Part shown: in pieces, positions 1-12,205 of the stretch
How positions within the stretch are numbered: the first letter of the stretch is position 1
Layout: each line of letters begins with the position of its first letter
Assembly (NCBI GenBank): GCA_903813345.2
Contig: CAIIXF020000004.1
Location: 412,513 to 476,512, forward strand
Direction: 5' to 3'
DNA from: Owenia fusiformis
Taxonomy: Eukaryota > Annelida > Polychaeta > Sabellida > Oweniidae
DNA: 64,000 nt
The notes under the pieces: generated by a model
What the model was told of the DNA's origin: nothing
Database searches by the model: none
What the model saw: only the letters and a program-made list of their open reading frames with translations
Position numbers and translations under genes: made by a program

Positions 1-1045
1 ACAGGTTACAATGTCCATTCTGACATTTGCAGACCATATATCTATTATATGTTCACTGCTTTTAGGTCTTATTTCTTAACAATCATATAGCAAATGTATT
101 GATGCAGTTATGTCTGACCATTTTTCCTAGCAACGGCTTGAAATAAAGGTTAAATTTTGCCTAGCAACGACCTAGCAACATCTTAAAATAGCAATGTTTC
201 TCACAAGAATTTCACTATATATCCACCATATGTACTATACATATATATATAATTTATAAAGCTTTATAGTTGCTCACTTAAAAATCTTAAGTATCTTGTG
301 TAAAGCATGATGGGACATTTCTTGTCTTATGTATATCAAATTGCAATTCAAGTTTCAGTTCTGAGATAAAGTAAACACGAAATATTCATCACACTGATAC
401 TTGATACATTTTCAGCATTGATACCGCTAAGATAATACTTTATTTGGGTTAATTGCTACAATTTCCTTTGCAGTTGGATAGTTTAGGTGCAGTAGAATGC
501 ACCACAGCATTTGCAGTTCCCTTTGTAGTCACATTTGGTACATCCACATTTACTTATGACTTTACATGCTTTGGATGCTTGGGCAAAATTGTCAATCTGG
601 GCACCCACAATCCTGATGGGCTCCTAAACCATCCCCATAGGCTTGGTGAAGGAAGAACTGGATCCACTATATACCACTGCCCCCATACATGTGCTTCTTG
701 TCAAAAGGGCACCTGTAAGATCATTACATAAGTTCCATTGCTTGAAAACTGTCACCTTGCTATGATGGTAAAATCCAGATGTGGTATCAGTTCCAGTAAG
801 GGGCGTGGAACATTGGTAGCGCACATGATCTTTGTGGTCCTAGTGCTTAAGCAATCTCATGAACTGGAATGTAGCGTTAGTTCTGCATTTTGAAAATGCT
901 ACATAGATCTCAATCTGTAGCTCAGAGGCACAGGCTATTAGGCTATAACAACATAACTGTCCACCAGTCTTATCATAAATGTCCTGCAACCTTTTCCGAC
1001 ACCATGAGACACATCCAAAAACATATGTGTATCTGCCTCTTCCTA
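1..1045. repeat. Left arm of large inverted repeat (runs off window start)
   Basis: Read in reverse complement, this arm matches 1527-2826. Matching landmarks are the CCTAGCAAC-rich stretch at 125-175 against 2605-2670, the segment near 540-690 against 2050-2220, and the segment near 950-1040 against 1527-1640. The first bases of the window still match the far end of the right arm, so the true edge lies upstream. The arm has an internal deletion of roughly 200 bp compared with the right arm. Confidence 0.85.
440..840 (-). pseudogene. Broken invertebrate repeat-borne protein (left-arm copy)
   Basis: Read on the minus strand, this is the same coding sequence as the plus-strand pseudogene at 1741-2313. 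It keeps the TGTDTTS...KVTVFKQW block, then jumps directly to the STCMGAVVYSGSS block, so the middle third is deleted. One extra base near 800 shifts the frame upstream of the TGTDTTS motif. It cannot encode an intact protein. Confidence 0.6.
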
Positions 1046-1526
1046 GGAGCAGGGACTATTATGTCATAATTAGCAGGATTACTGATGCACTCTCCTTCAA
1101 TGGTTGAGACAAAGACTCTATCGTCTGCCATAATATTTCTTGTAACAATTTCTAGTAGTGCAAAAAAACTCTATCTTGTTGGCATTGATTCTGAGAAATC
1201 CTATCCTAACACCAAACTACCAAGCAATTTGCAAGCGTTTCTAGAAAGACAGAGCTCTTTGCACAATTCCTACATCCTTCAGCATCTCAAGCGGTAAAAC
1301 TTGAAACTTTGAAATTAATGACTTGTATGTTTCAGCAAAGTCCAGATAGGATTTTTAGCTTTTAACAAGTATAACCTTGACCTAACAATTTAATCAGTAA
1401 AATATGGTGTCTTTGATTTAAAATCTATATACTAGTATTTTGAACACACCCTGCTGAGATACATACACCCCATATGCTGGTTTCAGTGGAATATTACTAT
1501 CCAAATGTGGAAAATTAACAATGTCA
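1046..1526. other. Spacer of the inverted repeat
   Basis: No gene seen. The stretch 1368-1487 is similar to 41048-41215 (shared TATAACCTTGAC, GGTGTCTT and TTTTGAACAC blocks), so the spacer itself belongs to a dispersed repeat family. Confidence 0.5.
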
Positions 1527-2826
1527 TGAGGCAGATACATATATGTTTTTGCATGTGTCTCATGGTGTCGGAAAAGGTTGCAGAACATTTATCATACTAT
1601 CAGTGGACAGTAATGTTATTGTGATAGCCTTAGCCTGTGCCTCTGAGCTACAGATTGAGGTCTATGTAGCATTTTCAAAATGCAAAACGTATCGCAACAT
1701 TCCAGTTCATGAGATTGCTTAAGCACTAGGACCACAAAGATCATGTGCGCTACCAATGTTCCACGCCCATACTGGAACTGATACCACATCTAGACTTTAC
1801 CATCACAGCAAGGTGACAGTTTTCAAGCAATGGGACTTATGTAATGATCTAACAGGTGCCACTTTAACTCCAGCAGATTGCCCATCAACTGTAACAACAG
1901 AAGTTATGGGCACAGTTGAGAGATTCATTATCCTGGTTTACCAGCCTACAAGCAGTGAGACAAATCTCAATACCATGTGCAGGCACATGTTCACTCATGA
2001 CAGATGGATTCTGATAGAGTACCTCCAACATGAGATGCAGCACTCTATCATGTCATGCGAGCAGCTCTCCAAGGAGCACATGTATGGGGCAATGGTATAT
2101 AGTGGATCCAGTTCTTCCTTCACCAAACCTATGGGGATGGTTTAGAAGCGCATCAGGATTGTGGGTACCCAGATGGACAATACTGTCACAAGCATCCAAG
2201 GCATGTAAAGTCATAATTAAATGTGGAAGCACCAAATGTGACTGCAAAGGGAACTGCAAATGCCATGGTGCATTCTACTGCACCGAAACTATGCAACTGC
2301 AAAGGAAATTGTAGCAATTAACCCAAATAAAGTATTGTCTTAGGGGTATCAATGCTGAAAATGTAACAAGGATAAATACGACGAATATTTTGTGTTTACT
2401 TTATCTTAGAACTGAAACATGAATTGCAGGACCTTTGCAATTTGATAAGAAATAAGATAAGAAATGTCCCATCATAAGAGACTTCGGATTTTTGAGTGTG
2501 CAGCAACAAAGCTTTATAAATTAAAAGACATACATATTGATTTTCTTCAAGTACATATAGTGGATATATAGTGAGATTTTTATGAGAAACATTGCTATTT
2601 TAAGCTGTTGCTTAGTCATTGCTAGGCAAATTTAACCATTATTTCAAGCTGTTGCTAGGAAGTTGCTAGGGAAAATGGTCAAGCATAACTGCATCATTTA
2701 TGCTTTAATACAATTTCTGTATGTTAAGAAATAATGTGGAAGGGATCTAAATGCATACAAGTGAGCATATAATAGGAATATGGTGTGCAAATGTCATAAT
2801 TGGTTTTGTTACCTGTTGCCATGTTG
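1527..2826. repeat. Right arm of large inverted repeat
   Basis: Inverted partner of 1-1045, separated from it by a ~480-bp spacer. It is the more complete arm. Its outer part is rich in short GTTGCTAGG/GTTGCTATG motifs, which continue to about 3000 and recur near 42385. Confidence 0.85.
1741..2313 (+). pseudogene. Broken invertebrate repeat-borne protein with C-terminal Cys-rich tail
   Basis: The plus strand encodes CALPMFHAHTGTDTTS followed by KVTVFKQW. This corresponds to the motif (F/L)HA(F/H)(S/T)G(C/T)DTTS seen in a large family of uncharacterised proteins that are highly repeated in cnidarian, mollusc and arthropod genomes. A second frame (about 2100-2313) carries the family's usual end: a W-rich stretch, then SKACKVIIKCG and a Cys-dense KCDCKGNCKC segment. 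The two halves lie in different frames, and a stop precedes ALGPQRSC, so this is a pseudogene. Family function is unknown. Recognition is from memory of the motif, not from a search. Confidence 0.6.
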
Positions 2827-3602
2827 TTGCTATGCAACATGGTAATGTCACTTCTGTAAATATGTTTGAATTGTTGTATTTTAGGATAAGAAGACTTTTT
2901 GTAATGGTCTTATAGCATCCTTACATTTATTTAGTGGATTTATATTGTAAAATATGTTATTTTAGATGGTTGCTATGTGGTTGCTAGGCAAATCTATGAT
3001 TTCACAAAAGATCAAACCCCTCAGATTAGAGCTTATCTTAGGGTCCAACTTTGTGCTAAGTTTGGTTGCTCAACCTTTATTTTCCATTGGTGAATTATAG
3101 TGAGATAAGGAGTTTGAAATTTGAATTTACTGTTAACATTGTATTAAAAAGCAGTAATAATGGGTATCCTCTGTTATCTCAATTATTTTTCTAAAAAGGG
3201 CTTTAGAAAAAGGGCCCTGTCTCTTAAATGTCTTGAAATACATAGAACAATAAGAAAAAACTCCAAAACGAACTTTAGTATGAAAACGCAAGGTCCCTAT
3301 GGGGGCCTTGCATCAATTGATTCCACTAGAATATTCATTCATTATTTCATATTTGGGTCAGCAAAACATGGTAAAATGGATGATGTTACTTCTAATCAAA
3401 CGAGTTTCTGAAGATTCATGAATATGCGTGAACGGCAATTTCAATTTGGACACTCCTCAAAATACTTCAAATTGAAATACTTGAATTCTATGTTCATCAT
3501 TTATTCCTCAATTTTCATGACAACGTTTACACTTTCCATGAATTATTCGTGGATAAAGATCATAGGATATCTTATACTTATCCTCCACCTAGGAATAGAT
3601 GT
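2827..3602. other. Gene-poor interval
   Basis: Contains further GTTGCTA-type repeat fragments to about 3000. The short open frames at 3160-3411 and 3418-3630 have no recognisable domain. Nothing else supported. Confidence 0.4.
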
Positions 3603-3980
3603 CCCTTCGCACTGTTTCACAGCTGGATGACTCTAACTGCAGTTAGTGTCATTCAAGATGGTTTCCGAAATTCTTTCGTTTTCGACAAACCTCTGATTTC
3701 AGCTAAACTAAGCTGAATATGATTCCAAAAGTTTCGCCATGCAAACTAGTAAAACTGTGATTGTAAAAAAACACAAATAGAAGCTCAAACACCCGTAATA
3801 TTAGAGAATTCGAAAGAAAACGGCTTCACTTAGAATGACTCTAACTGAAGTTGATGATGACACCTATATCGCGGTTGTTAGAGCATTTATCTGTGGTTGT
3901 TTACAATCGTAGCTTTATTAGTTTGCATGGCGAAACTTAGAGTAGTTAGACTCATCCAGCTGTGGAACAGTGCTTTGGGG
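3603..3980. mobile_element. MITE-like inverted-repeat element
   Basis: The ends are inverted copies of each other. GCACTGTTTCACAGCTGG at the left matches, in reverse complement, CCAGCTGTGGAACAGTGC at the right. A second inner pair (GTTTCGCCATGCAAACTAGT against its inverted copy ending at about 3938) extends the arms. There is no coding potential and no clear target-site duplication. Confidence 0.65.
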
Positions 3981-4277
3981 ATTAATGGTTTAATAGGGAG
4001 TTTAAGCTTGCATATAAAATCGAAACGCCAACCTATATGTATGACCAATCGCCCATACAAATGCATCGCTTAAATAATTTCCGTTCACGTTAAGGTTGTA
4101 AAAAACATTGCAGTAACATCTGTTTTTGAACCCCAAAAATAAGAACCATAGTGCAGATGGGGTCATTTATTTGACCCTAGTTCTCACCCATAGAGGAGGA
4201 TTATTCAGAAAAAACATGTATCCTTCTGACGCTCTCAAAGCCAACATTGCATTGCCTTTTATTTTATTAAAATGGCC

Positions 4278-4282
4278 AAAAA
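4278..4282 (-). terminator. Pol III terminator of the tRNA-Val gene
   Basis: Five Ts on the minus strand begin 16 nt past the tRNA 3' end, the usual signal and distance for RNA polymerase III release. Confidence 0.7.
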
Positions 4283-4297
4283 GGTGAGTACACCGTA

Positions 4298-4369
4298 GGT
4301 TCCGCCGGGTTTCGAACCCAGGACCTTCTGCGTGTTAGGCAGACGTGATAACCACTACACTACGGAACC
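4298..4369 (-). tRNA. tRNA-Val (anticodon AAC)
   Basis: The reverse complement folds as a standard eukaryotic tRNA. The acceptor arms GGTTCCG and CGGAACC pair fully. The D-arm/A-box region is TAGTGTAGTGGTTATCAC, the anticodon stem TCTGC/GCAGA encloses loop CTAACAC, and the B box is GGTTCGAAACC. The anticodon is AAC (valine), there is no intron, and the body is 72 nt plus a discriminator. It closely resembles the conserved animal tRNA-Val-AAC. A T-run follows downstream, as expected for RNA polymerase III. It looks intact rather than SINE-derived, since no A-rich tail follows. Confidence 0.93.
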
Positions 4370-4434
4370 GTTGGGAAAATTAATTAATTTAAAACCCTTT
4401 TATCTCAACATTATATTGCCATTTTCCTATTTCA

Positions 4435-4477
4435 TTAGAACACTGTGGCTAGTCGATCTATGTGGATGCAGTCAGGC
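4435..4477. repeat. Dispersed repeat fragment, inverted copy at 6519-6561
   Basis: The block CACTGTGGCTAGTCGATCTA with its downstream GTGGATGCAGTCAGG recurs inverted at 6519-6561, beside the MITE at 6275-6487. Confidence 0.7.
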
Positions 4478-4549
4478 ATATGTAATGTTTCGTGAGTGCC
4501 TGCCTCTGTACTTTTCAATGGAAGAATTTTGCACTTCTGTTTAAATAAT

Positions 4550-6274
4550 CTATATTTACTCATCCGTGTATATCATACTTCATTGATTTACAAAACCAAA
4601 ACTACGCTATAAACGCACATTCTCTGATATTTTTACGGAGAATAGATAACTCAAACGAGTTCACTCGACCAGTTTTATCACCTCGCTCATAGCTGTGAGA
4701 AGGTATGTAGAATTTGCCATAGCTTTACCTTATAATGGGGAATAAAAAATTCAAGTAATATATAATCATTTCACGTACACAAATATGTCTGTGTGAAGTA
4801 AAATACAAATACAATGCGTTTTATAATATTTTTGGGGTTATGGTATGAAATATCTGCTTTAAAAAAGCAATTTAATTATGATGTATCATGTGGATTAGTA
4901 GACGTTCTTATTGGATCCAATGAACAGACTGGCTAGGTTTTAATCGAATCATTTTGAATGTGAGTATTTTTAATATTTTAATGCACTTGTTTCAAGGAAT
5001 CTGTAGGCACGTTCGGGTGAGCTGACAAAATCATCAAGATTTACGGATGGTCAATCTGTTGGCTGTTCAATGCCACTTTCAAGGAATGTTAATGGCTCTG
5101 AAACTTGTAGCCTTGCCCAAGTCGATATTTATTTACTTATCTGATCTTGAATTATTACCACCTTGTACAATCCAATGCATCATCGCTGATATTATGCTAA
5201 GTTATTCAGCGGTTCCGAGATTCCCATAATACCTACGCTTCCTAAGGGTATTGGGAAACCTTATTGATTGACAAGATCGCATGGACACAACGTGTGACTT
5301 CAGGCTGATTGACCAATCAAAACGTTATCAGGTTGACCTGCATAAAAAAAGCAAACTACCCGTCTAGGACTTGAAATTCAATGATCTGATCGAGTGTTTC
5401 TTGAGAGTTATAATATATTATGTTATTAAATGTACATTGGAATGTAAGCAGTCATTAATACTCGTATAAATGAAATCATGCAATTCAATGTTGATTCAAA
5501 ATCAAAACTGAATTCGCAAGGGAAATGCACAAAGACCTAGTCCAACAATGTAGGACCGTCGTTGACAAAAAACATTATTGGGTCGGTAAAGCATGTGGCT
5601 TTCTCTTGGGTACAAGGGGGTCATAATAGAAATCAAGATAAGTAAAAGAGACCAACTTGGGCAAGGCTATTAAACTTGATTTGTGGGTATTCCAGTGGGT
5701 TGATGGGTCTTTGGCTCTGAATTCACTTCATTGGCGTACCTAATTTCAACATTTTCATTGTCATAATTAAATGTTATGGACCCGTTTTTCAAATTAACAG
5801 TATTAGGGATAAAACCATAGTTTTTCATCTGTAATGGCATTTTCCAGTTGATGGGTTTATATATACCTAGTATTTTCAATTCTTCATGAGGGTATCTTGT
5901 AATGGTGTGGTTAATTACTTTACTGAATGAGTAATGTTTATCCAAACAATGAGTACAAAGAAATTCTGGCCAGTTGTCCATCAGTAAATAAATTATCATG
6001 ATAAAAGTATAATTTATTATAGCATCCATTTGTTACCGTTCTGAATCCAAATGATACACAGTGGCATCCATTTTATACATATATGTTGACGTTTACGAAA
6101 TGTTTTTCAAATATCTTCTCTATAACAGGAATATAGTAGCTGAAACTTTTACACATAGTCATACTATGTATATTGAGTATGTATGCAAGATTTCAAGTCA
6201 CAATGTTAAGTAGAAACTCTGAGATCACTTACCTCGATTTGCTGTCATATTTTTGCAATGATCCCATTCCCTAT
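4550..6274. other. Gene-poor interval
   Basis: No convincing gene. A 119-codon minus-strand open frame (5670-6029) has a hydrophobic start and no recognisable family. Splice-site evidence and codon bias are lacking. Nothing else seen. Confidence 0.4.
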
Positions 6275-6487
6275 CAGGCCCGTAGCCAGGGGGGTTCGCA
6301 GGGTTCGGGCGAACCCCTCCCCCTGGCCAAAAATTCTTTCAAAATCATGCAGTTTTTCACCATTTTGAGCACTTTTCAAGTGATTTTAGCCATATTTGGG
6401 CCAAAATTGTCAAATGTGAACCCCCCCCCTGGAAATTTTTGAAAACTGACCCCCCCCCCCCCTTGGCAAATCCTGGCTACGGGCCTG
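6275..6487. mobile_element. 213-bp MITE with CAGGCCCGTAGCCAGG ends
   Basis: The first 16 bases (CAGGCCCGTAGCCAGG) are the perfect reverse complement of the last 16. The same five bases, CCTAT, flank both sides (6270-6274 and 6488-6492), a plausible target-site duplication. The interior has C-runs and no coding frame. MITEs with this terminus are common in invertebrate genomes (from memory). The superfamily is not assigned. Confidence 0.85.
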
Positions 6488-6518
6488 CCTATAATGTACG
6501 CGAGCACCCACGATACAT

Positions 6519-6561
6519 TGGCTTGACTGCATCCACATAGATCGACTAGCCACAGTGTAGA
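6519..6561. repeat. Dispersed repeat fragment, inverted copy of 4435-4477
   Basis: Reverse complement of the block at 4435-4477. See that entry. Confidence 0.7.
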
Positions 6562-6619
6562 AATAAATTTATCTAAGCAATACGTGCCAATGGTATATTT
6601 TAATGGCATATTAAAATTG

Positions 6620-7670
6620 GAATTATAGGGGAAGGATTGGCATAGTAGGTTTGAAAAGACATTACATTACATTAATTAGGATGTGGCTCTGCGACTGCTG
6701 CAGAAAAACCGAGTGTATTATTACATACATTATTCGGCTGTTGAGAACATGGTGCTAAAAATCTTTGAAATCCACAAAAATTGAGGTTATAAGGAAAAAG
6801 GTTTCTCCGAAAAATTTTCATAAACACTAAAGACATAGACTTAGTTTATCTCGCCGCTTAGAGCCGAAGTGATCTTACCAACATCTTGTACTTTCCATCC
6901 CTTCCCTTTTTGGTATTTTATATGTGATAAATCAGGAAAGGTAGTTTATGATATTATAACAGTTCTATTGGGATATTTTCATAAAACTGAAAAATTCTAC
7001 ATTACAATAATAGGTCTGATGCAAAACAATAACACTTTAAAATCGTCCGCTTGGGATCGTCCGTCGAATCCCACAAGAAAATACTGGCAAACAAGATTTG
7101 GGGTATTTATCCAAATCCAATCATTTTGCATATAGGAAAATTAATAAGCTAATATAATACATAGAATTTAATCATTTTGTGCGAAATTAATTGCCTAAAT
7201 GCACCGTCTACTACAATATATTCACACTTTTCAAAAGCATATTTTGTCTCCTGGCATCATCTCTGATGGTAAAATAGGTGGTTATTCTGACAGTGGTTTT
7301 GACTGACTGACGATTACAAAATGATTACTTTTGGAGTCAATGTTTCTCCGTTGTTTATTCCCGGGGTGTTTATTTTTTCAGAACAAATACAGTCAGTTCA
7401 TGGGCTCTACCACCTGGCCACCTGATAGAGCTCATGGTCAGTTCGTTCCTCATTTCTTGATTTTCAGCAGGCACTTTCTGAATACTGTTATGTCTCGCCT
7501 TACTCCCGAGAAATTCGAATTTTATGGATACATGTCTCGACCGGGCTGAAAAATAGAGAATAAAGATGGCAGACTTTGCGTGTTTGCTTTGTATTTTAGC
7601 ATAGCCAAATAATAGCACGCTATTATATCAATAATAGTATTAAATATAAACATTTAAAACAAATAAGTCA
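6620..7670. other. Gene-poor interval
   Basis: Only short open frames without recognisable domains. No repeat structure that I can support. Confidence 0.4.
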
Positions 7671-7955
7671 CTTTATTATATCATTGCTAGACATTGTGTG
7701 ATTTGATTGGCTAATTAAGTGCCATGTGATCAAAAATACCATAGCGTATTTCACAGCTCCTTCAATTTTAGGATAACATAATAAATACGTATTGCCCGAC
7801 GTATTGCCCGCCCGGGAATTCTGACAACTGCACTGGACGAAAATAAAGTGTACGATACAATACTTGTACGTAATTATGTTAACTTATGGGTTCATGATAT
7901 ATTTATTGATTAAAATAACGATTACAGAGAATGTCTAGCAATGATATAATAAAAC
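7671..7955. repeat. Inverted-repeat pair, 27-bp arms
   Basis: TTATTATATCATTGCTAGAC (arm near 7671-7697) is inverted at 7928-7955. Together with the hairpin that follows directly, it suggests a MITE-like composite. Confidence 0.6.
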
Positions 7956-8115
7956 AAATATTTCATTCTATGTTCGGGCAATACCTGTTGCACTTTCAAT
8001 GATTGTTGCAGCATGTATTCCCTCGCCCTACGGGCTGCGGGCGATACATACTGCAAAAATCATTGAAAGATGAACAGGTATTGCCCTTCATAGAATGGAA
8101 TATTTGCTTAATATT
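7952..8115. repeat. Long imperfect hairpin (~75-bp arms)
   Basis: CATTCTATG..GGCAATACCTGTT..CTTTCAATGAT on the left is mirrored by ATCATTGAAAG..AACAGGTATTGCC..CATAGAATG on the right, with a short GC-rich centre near 8025-8040. The arms are almost contiguous, so the strand could fold into a long hairpin. Confidence 0.7.
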
Positions 8116-8278
8116 CATTCAAACTTTAGCAATACACGGGGCCATTAAAATTAAAGAAATTCTACTATACTATCGTTTTATCTATATTCTAAACACTTGG
8201 AAGTAATTTTGTGACTAGGTGTCCTACACAAAGATACATTCAGATATCAAGAAAATGTATTGTGGTTTAAAAATAAGA

Positions 8279-9837
8279 AAAACTAGACATGTAAATTGAA
8301 CAAGTTCAATTTAAGACTCCAGATTTAATACTTTTTTTAAGCTGAGTCATCCAAATACTTGTAAGCTGAGTCATTCAGAATAAGCTGAGTCAGCTAGAAT
8401 ATAGACATTTAGACAACTCTTAAGAATGTTATCTTCGACTCCATTGGCTTAACATGGGGATATCATCATATCGACTTTTCGAGACTTCAAACCGCTATAA
8501 CTATCTAATCAGAAGTTGGATCGAAATTTGGTTTAAAGATTCTGATTCCTGAGAAAATTCTACCCTTAATTCATAACTCATACGTTAAATTTGGAGAAAC
8601 TTTCATGTTGACCTACTTTTCGGACACTATATCTCAAAAGTGGGTCAAAATACTTTCTGACGGCAAAAGGCTAACACTATTAGCACACTCTTTGCTACAT
8701 GTATACAAAATTTTGAAGCAAATAATTAAAGTGTAGTGTCAGAATCGCAAAAATAAGTTAAAACTATAAATTTGAACCAGATTTTGACCTAGGCATTTTG
8801 GTGACCAAATTGTGAAGCTAGCTAGCTTTTGAGGTCCCTTTCTTTGATAGGCTTTCATTATGTGAAGCTGTACTCAGTCTTTATCTCGTATTTTACACTT
8901 CAAAAAAATCTTTTTTCCCATTGCCATAACATGGGGCACCAAATTTAGCGATTTTTGAGCTTTCAAAACGACATAAATTCCAAACCAAAAGTCGGATTGA
9001 AATTTGGTTTGCAGATTTGGATTCCTGAGAAAATTCTACCCTCAATTCATAACTCATACGTTAAATTCGGAGAACTTTTTAGTTTGTCCTACTTTTCGGA
9101 CACCATATCTCAAAAGTGGGTCAAAATACTTTCTGACGGCAAAAGGCTTACACTATTAGCACACTTTTGGCTACCTGTATACAAAATTTTGAAGAAAATT
9201 ATTAAAGTGTAGTGTCGGAATCGTAAAAATAAGGAAAAACAATAAATTTGACCTAGATTTTGACCTAGGCATTTTGATGTCCAAATTTTGAAGCTAGGTA
9301 GCTTTTGAGGCCCCCTTCTTTTATGGGCATTCATTATGTTAAGCTGTACTCAGTCTATATCTTGTATTTTACACTTCGAAAAAGTCTTTTTTCCCATTGG
9401 CTTAACATGGGCACCAAATTTAGCAATTTCGAAACGCTATAGCTTCCGAACCGGAAGTCAGATCGAAATTTAGTTTGCAGATTTGGATTCCTGAGGAAAT
9501 TTTACACTTATTTCATAACTCATACGTTGAATCTGGAGAACTTTTTCGTTTGACCTACTTTCCGGACGCAATATCTCAAAATCGGTAAAAGTAATCAAAA
9601 AACTGATTACTCATAGTCGAATCGTCTTTTTCTTGGCTACACGTTAAAAAAACATTTTGAAAAAATATTGAAAAATGACAGAGATAATTGACAAAATGAT
9701 AATTTGACCTAGATTTTGACCTTTGACCTAGATAAAAATTTGACCTAATTTCCCAGAAACTAGGTCTCATTACCTATTTAACCATGTAAGCAGATTTCAG
9801 AAAGTCCCTCTAGTTGCTGAGAAAACGCGGAAAGAAA
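8279..9837. repeat. Higher-order repeat unit 1 (three ~475-bp monomers)
   Basis: The unit has a head (CTAGACATGTAAATTGAAC, a palindromic TTGAACAAGTTCAA, GACTCCAGAT, GCTGAGTCATCC) followed by three ~475-bp monomers. Recognisable monomer anchors (GAAGT..GGAT.GAAATTTGG) fall near 8512, 8989 and 9455. The third monomer is a diverged terminal type that ends with TGACCTTTGACCTAGATAAA and CCCAGAAACTAGGTCTCATT. Confidence 0.85.
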
Positions 9838-11929
9838 GAATAACTAGACATGTAAATTGAACAAGTTCAATTTAAGACTCCAGATTTCAAACTTTTTTTA
9901 AGGTGAGTCATCCGAAAAACTGTAAGCTGAGTCATGCAGAATAAGCTGAGTCAGCTAGAATATAGACATTTAGACGATGTTATCTTCGACTCCATTGGCT
10001 TAACATGGGGATATCATCATATCGACTTTTCGAGACTTCAAACCGCTATAACTTTCTAATCAGAAGTTGGATCGAAATTTGGTTTAAAGATTCTGATTCC
10101 TGAGAAAATTCTACCCTTAATTCATAACTCATACGTTAAATTTGGAGAACTTTTTATTTTGACCTACTTTTCAGACACCATATCTCAAAAGTGGGTCAAA
10201 ATACTTTCAGACGGCAGAAGTCTAACACTATAAGCCCACTCTTTGCTACCTGTATACAAAACTTCGAAGCAAATCATTAAAGTGTAATGTCAGAATCGCA
10301 AAAATAAGGAAAAACTACGAATTTGACCTAGATTTTGACCTAGGCATTTTGGTGTCCAAATTTTAAAGCTAGATAGCCTTCGAGGTCTCCTTCTTTTATA
10401 GGCTTTCAGAATGTTAAGCTGTACTCAGTTTATATCTGGTATTTTACACTTCAAAAAAATATTTTTTCTCATTGACATAACATAGGGCACCAAATTTAGC
10501 GATTTTTGAGCTTTCAAAACGCCATAACTTCCGAACCGAAAGTCGGATTGAAATTTGGTTTACACATTCGGATTCCTGGGAAAATTCTACCCTTAATTCA
10601 TGGCTCAAATGTTAAATTTGGAGAACTTTTTATTTTGACCTACTTTTCGGACACCATATCTCAAAAGTGGGTCAAAATACTTTCTGACGGCAAAAGGCTA
10701 ACACTATTAGCACACTCTTTGCTACCTGTATACAAAATTTTGAAGTAAATTATTAAAGTGTAGTGTCAGAATCGCAAAAATAAGGAAAAACTATGAATTT
10801 GACCTAGATTTTGACCTAGGCATTTTGGTGTCCAAATTTTGATGCTAGGTAGCTTTTGAGGTCCCCTTCTTGTTTAGGCATTCATTATGCTAAGCTATAC
10901 GCAGTCTATATCTCGTATTTTACACTTCAAAAAAATATTTTTCCCCATTGACTTAACATTGGACACAAATTTCGTGATTTTTGAGCTTTCAAAACGCCAT
11001 AACTTTCGAACCGGAAGTCGGATTGAAATTTGGTTTGCAGATTCGGATTCCTGAGAAAATTCTACCCTTAATTCATAACTCATAAGTTAAATTATGAGAA
11101 ATTTTTATTTTGACCTACTTTACGGACACCATATCTCAAAAGTGGGTCAAAATACTTTCTGACGGCAAAAGGCTCTCACTATTAGCACACTCTTTGCTAC
11201 CTGTATACAAAATTTTGAAGCAAATCCTAAAAGTGTAGTGCCAGATTCGCAAAAATAAGGAAAAACTATGAATTTGACCTAGATTTTGACCTAGGCATTT
11301 TGGTGTCCAAATTTTGAAGCTAGGTAGCTTTTGAGGTCCATTTCTTTTATGGGCATTCATTATGTTAAGCTGTGCTCAGTCTATATCTTGTATTTTACAC
11401 TTCGAAAAAGTCTTTTTTCCCATTGGCTTTACATGGGCACCAAATTTAGCAATTTCAAAACGCTATAGCTTCCGAACCGGAAGTCAGATCGAAATTTGGT
11501 TTGCAGATTTAGATTCCTGAGGAAATTTTACACTTATTTCATAACTCATACGTTGAATTTGGAGAACTTTTTCGTTCGACCTACTTTCCGGACGCAATAT
11601 CTCAAAATCGGTAAAAGTAATCAAAAAATTGATTACTCACCGTCGAATCGTCTTTTTCTTGGCTACACGTTGAAAAAAAAATTTTGAAAAAATATTGAAA
11701 AATGACAGAGATAATTGACAAAATGATAATTTGACCTAGATTTTGACCTTTGACCTAGATAAAAATTTGACCTAATTTCCCAGAAACTAGGTCTCATTAC
11801 CTATTTAACCATGTAAGCAGATTTCAGAAAGTCCCTCTAGTTGCTGAGAAAACGCGCAAAGAAAGAATAATAATAATAAGAAAACTGGCAAAAGCAATAG
11901 ACTCCAGATTTTCAATCTGGAGTCTAATA
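9838..11929. repeat. Higher-order repeat unit 2 (four ~475-bp monomers)
   Basis: Same head, monomer and terminal-monomer organisation as unit 1 but with four monomers (anchors near 10063, 10540, 11015 and 11480). The last is again the diverged terminal type. The unit closes with AACGCGCAAAGAAAGAATAA and a perfect hairpin at 11899-11925. Confidence 0.85.
11899..11925. repeat. Perfect 12-bp hairpin at end of unit 2
   Basis: AGACTCCAGATT and AATCTGGAGTCT pair around a 3-nt loop. The left half also occurs in the head of each higher-order unit, so head and tail carry inverted copies of the same motif. Confidence 0.85.
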
Positions 11930-12049
11930 ACTAGACTTTGGAAATTGAACGAAGTTCAATTTCAGACTCCAGATCTAGACTTTTTTTGGCCGAGTCATCC
12001 AGAATAAGTCGAGTCATCCAAAATAAGCTGAGTCATCCAGAAAAAGATG

Positions 12050-12205
12050 GATGGATGAAAAAGGAAGGAAGGATAGGCTAGAATAGGAAGGAACGATAGG
12101 ATAGAATAAGAAAGAATGATAGAATAGAATATGAAGAGGGAATAGAATAGGAAGGATAGGAAGGAGAGGATATGAAGGAAAGGTAGATAAGAAGGATAGG
12201 ATAGG
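12050..12205. repeat. A/G-rich degenerate microsatellite
   Basis: Runs of GGAAGG, GGATAG and AGAATAG variants. Purine-rich on the plus strand. Present only in higher-order unit 3. Confidence 0.85.

Noticed and set aside
5670-6029. 119-codon minus-strand open frame
   Set aside because: No family resemblance, no splice-site or neighbour support, and AT-rich composition. Mentioned only in the interval entry.
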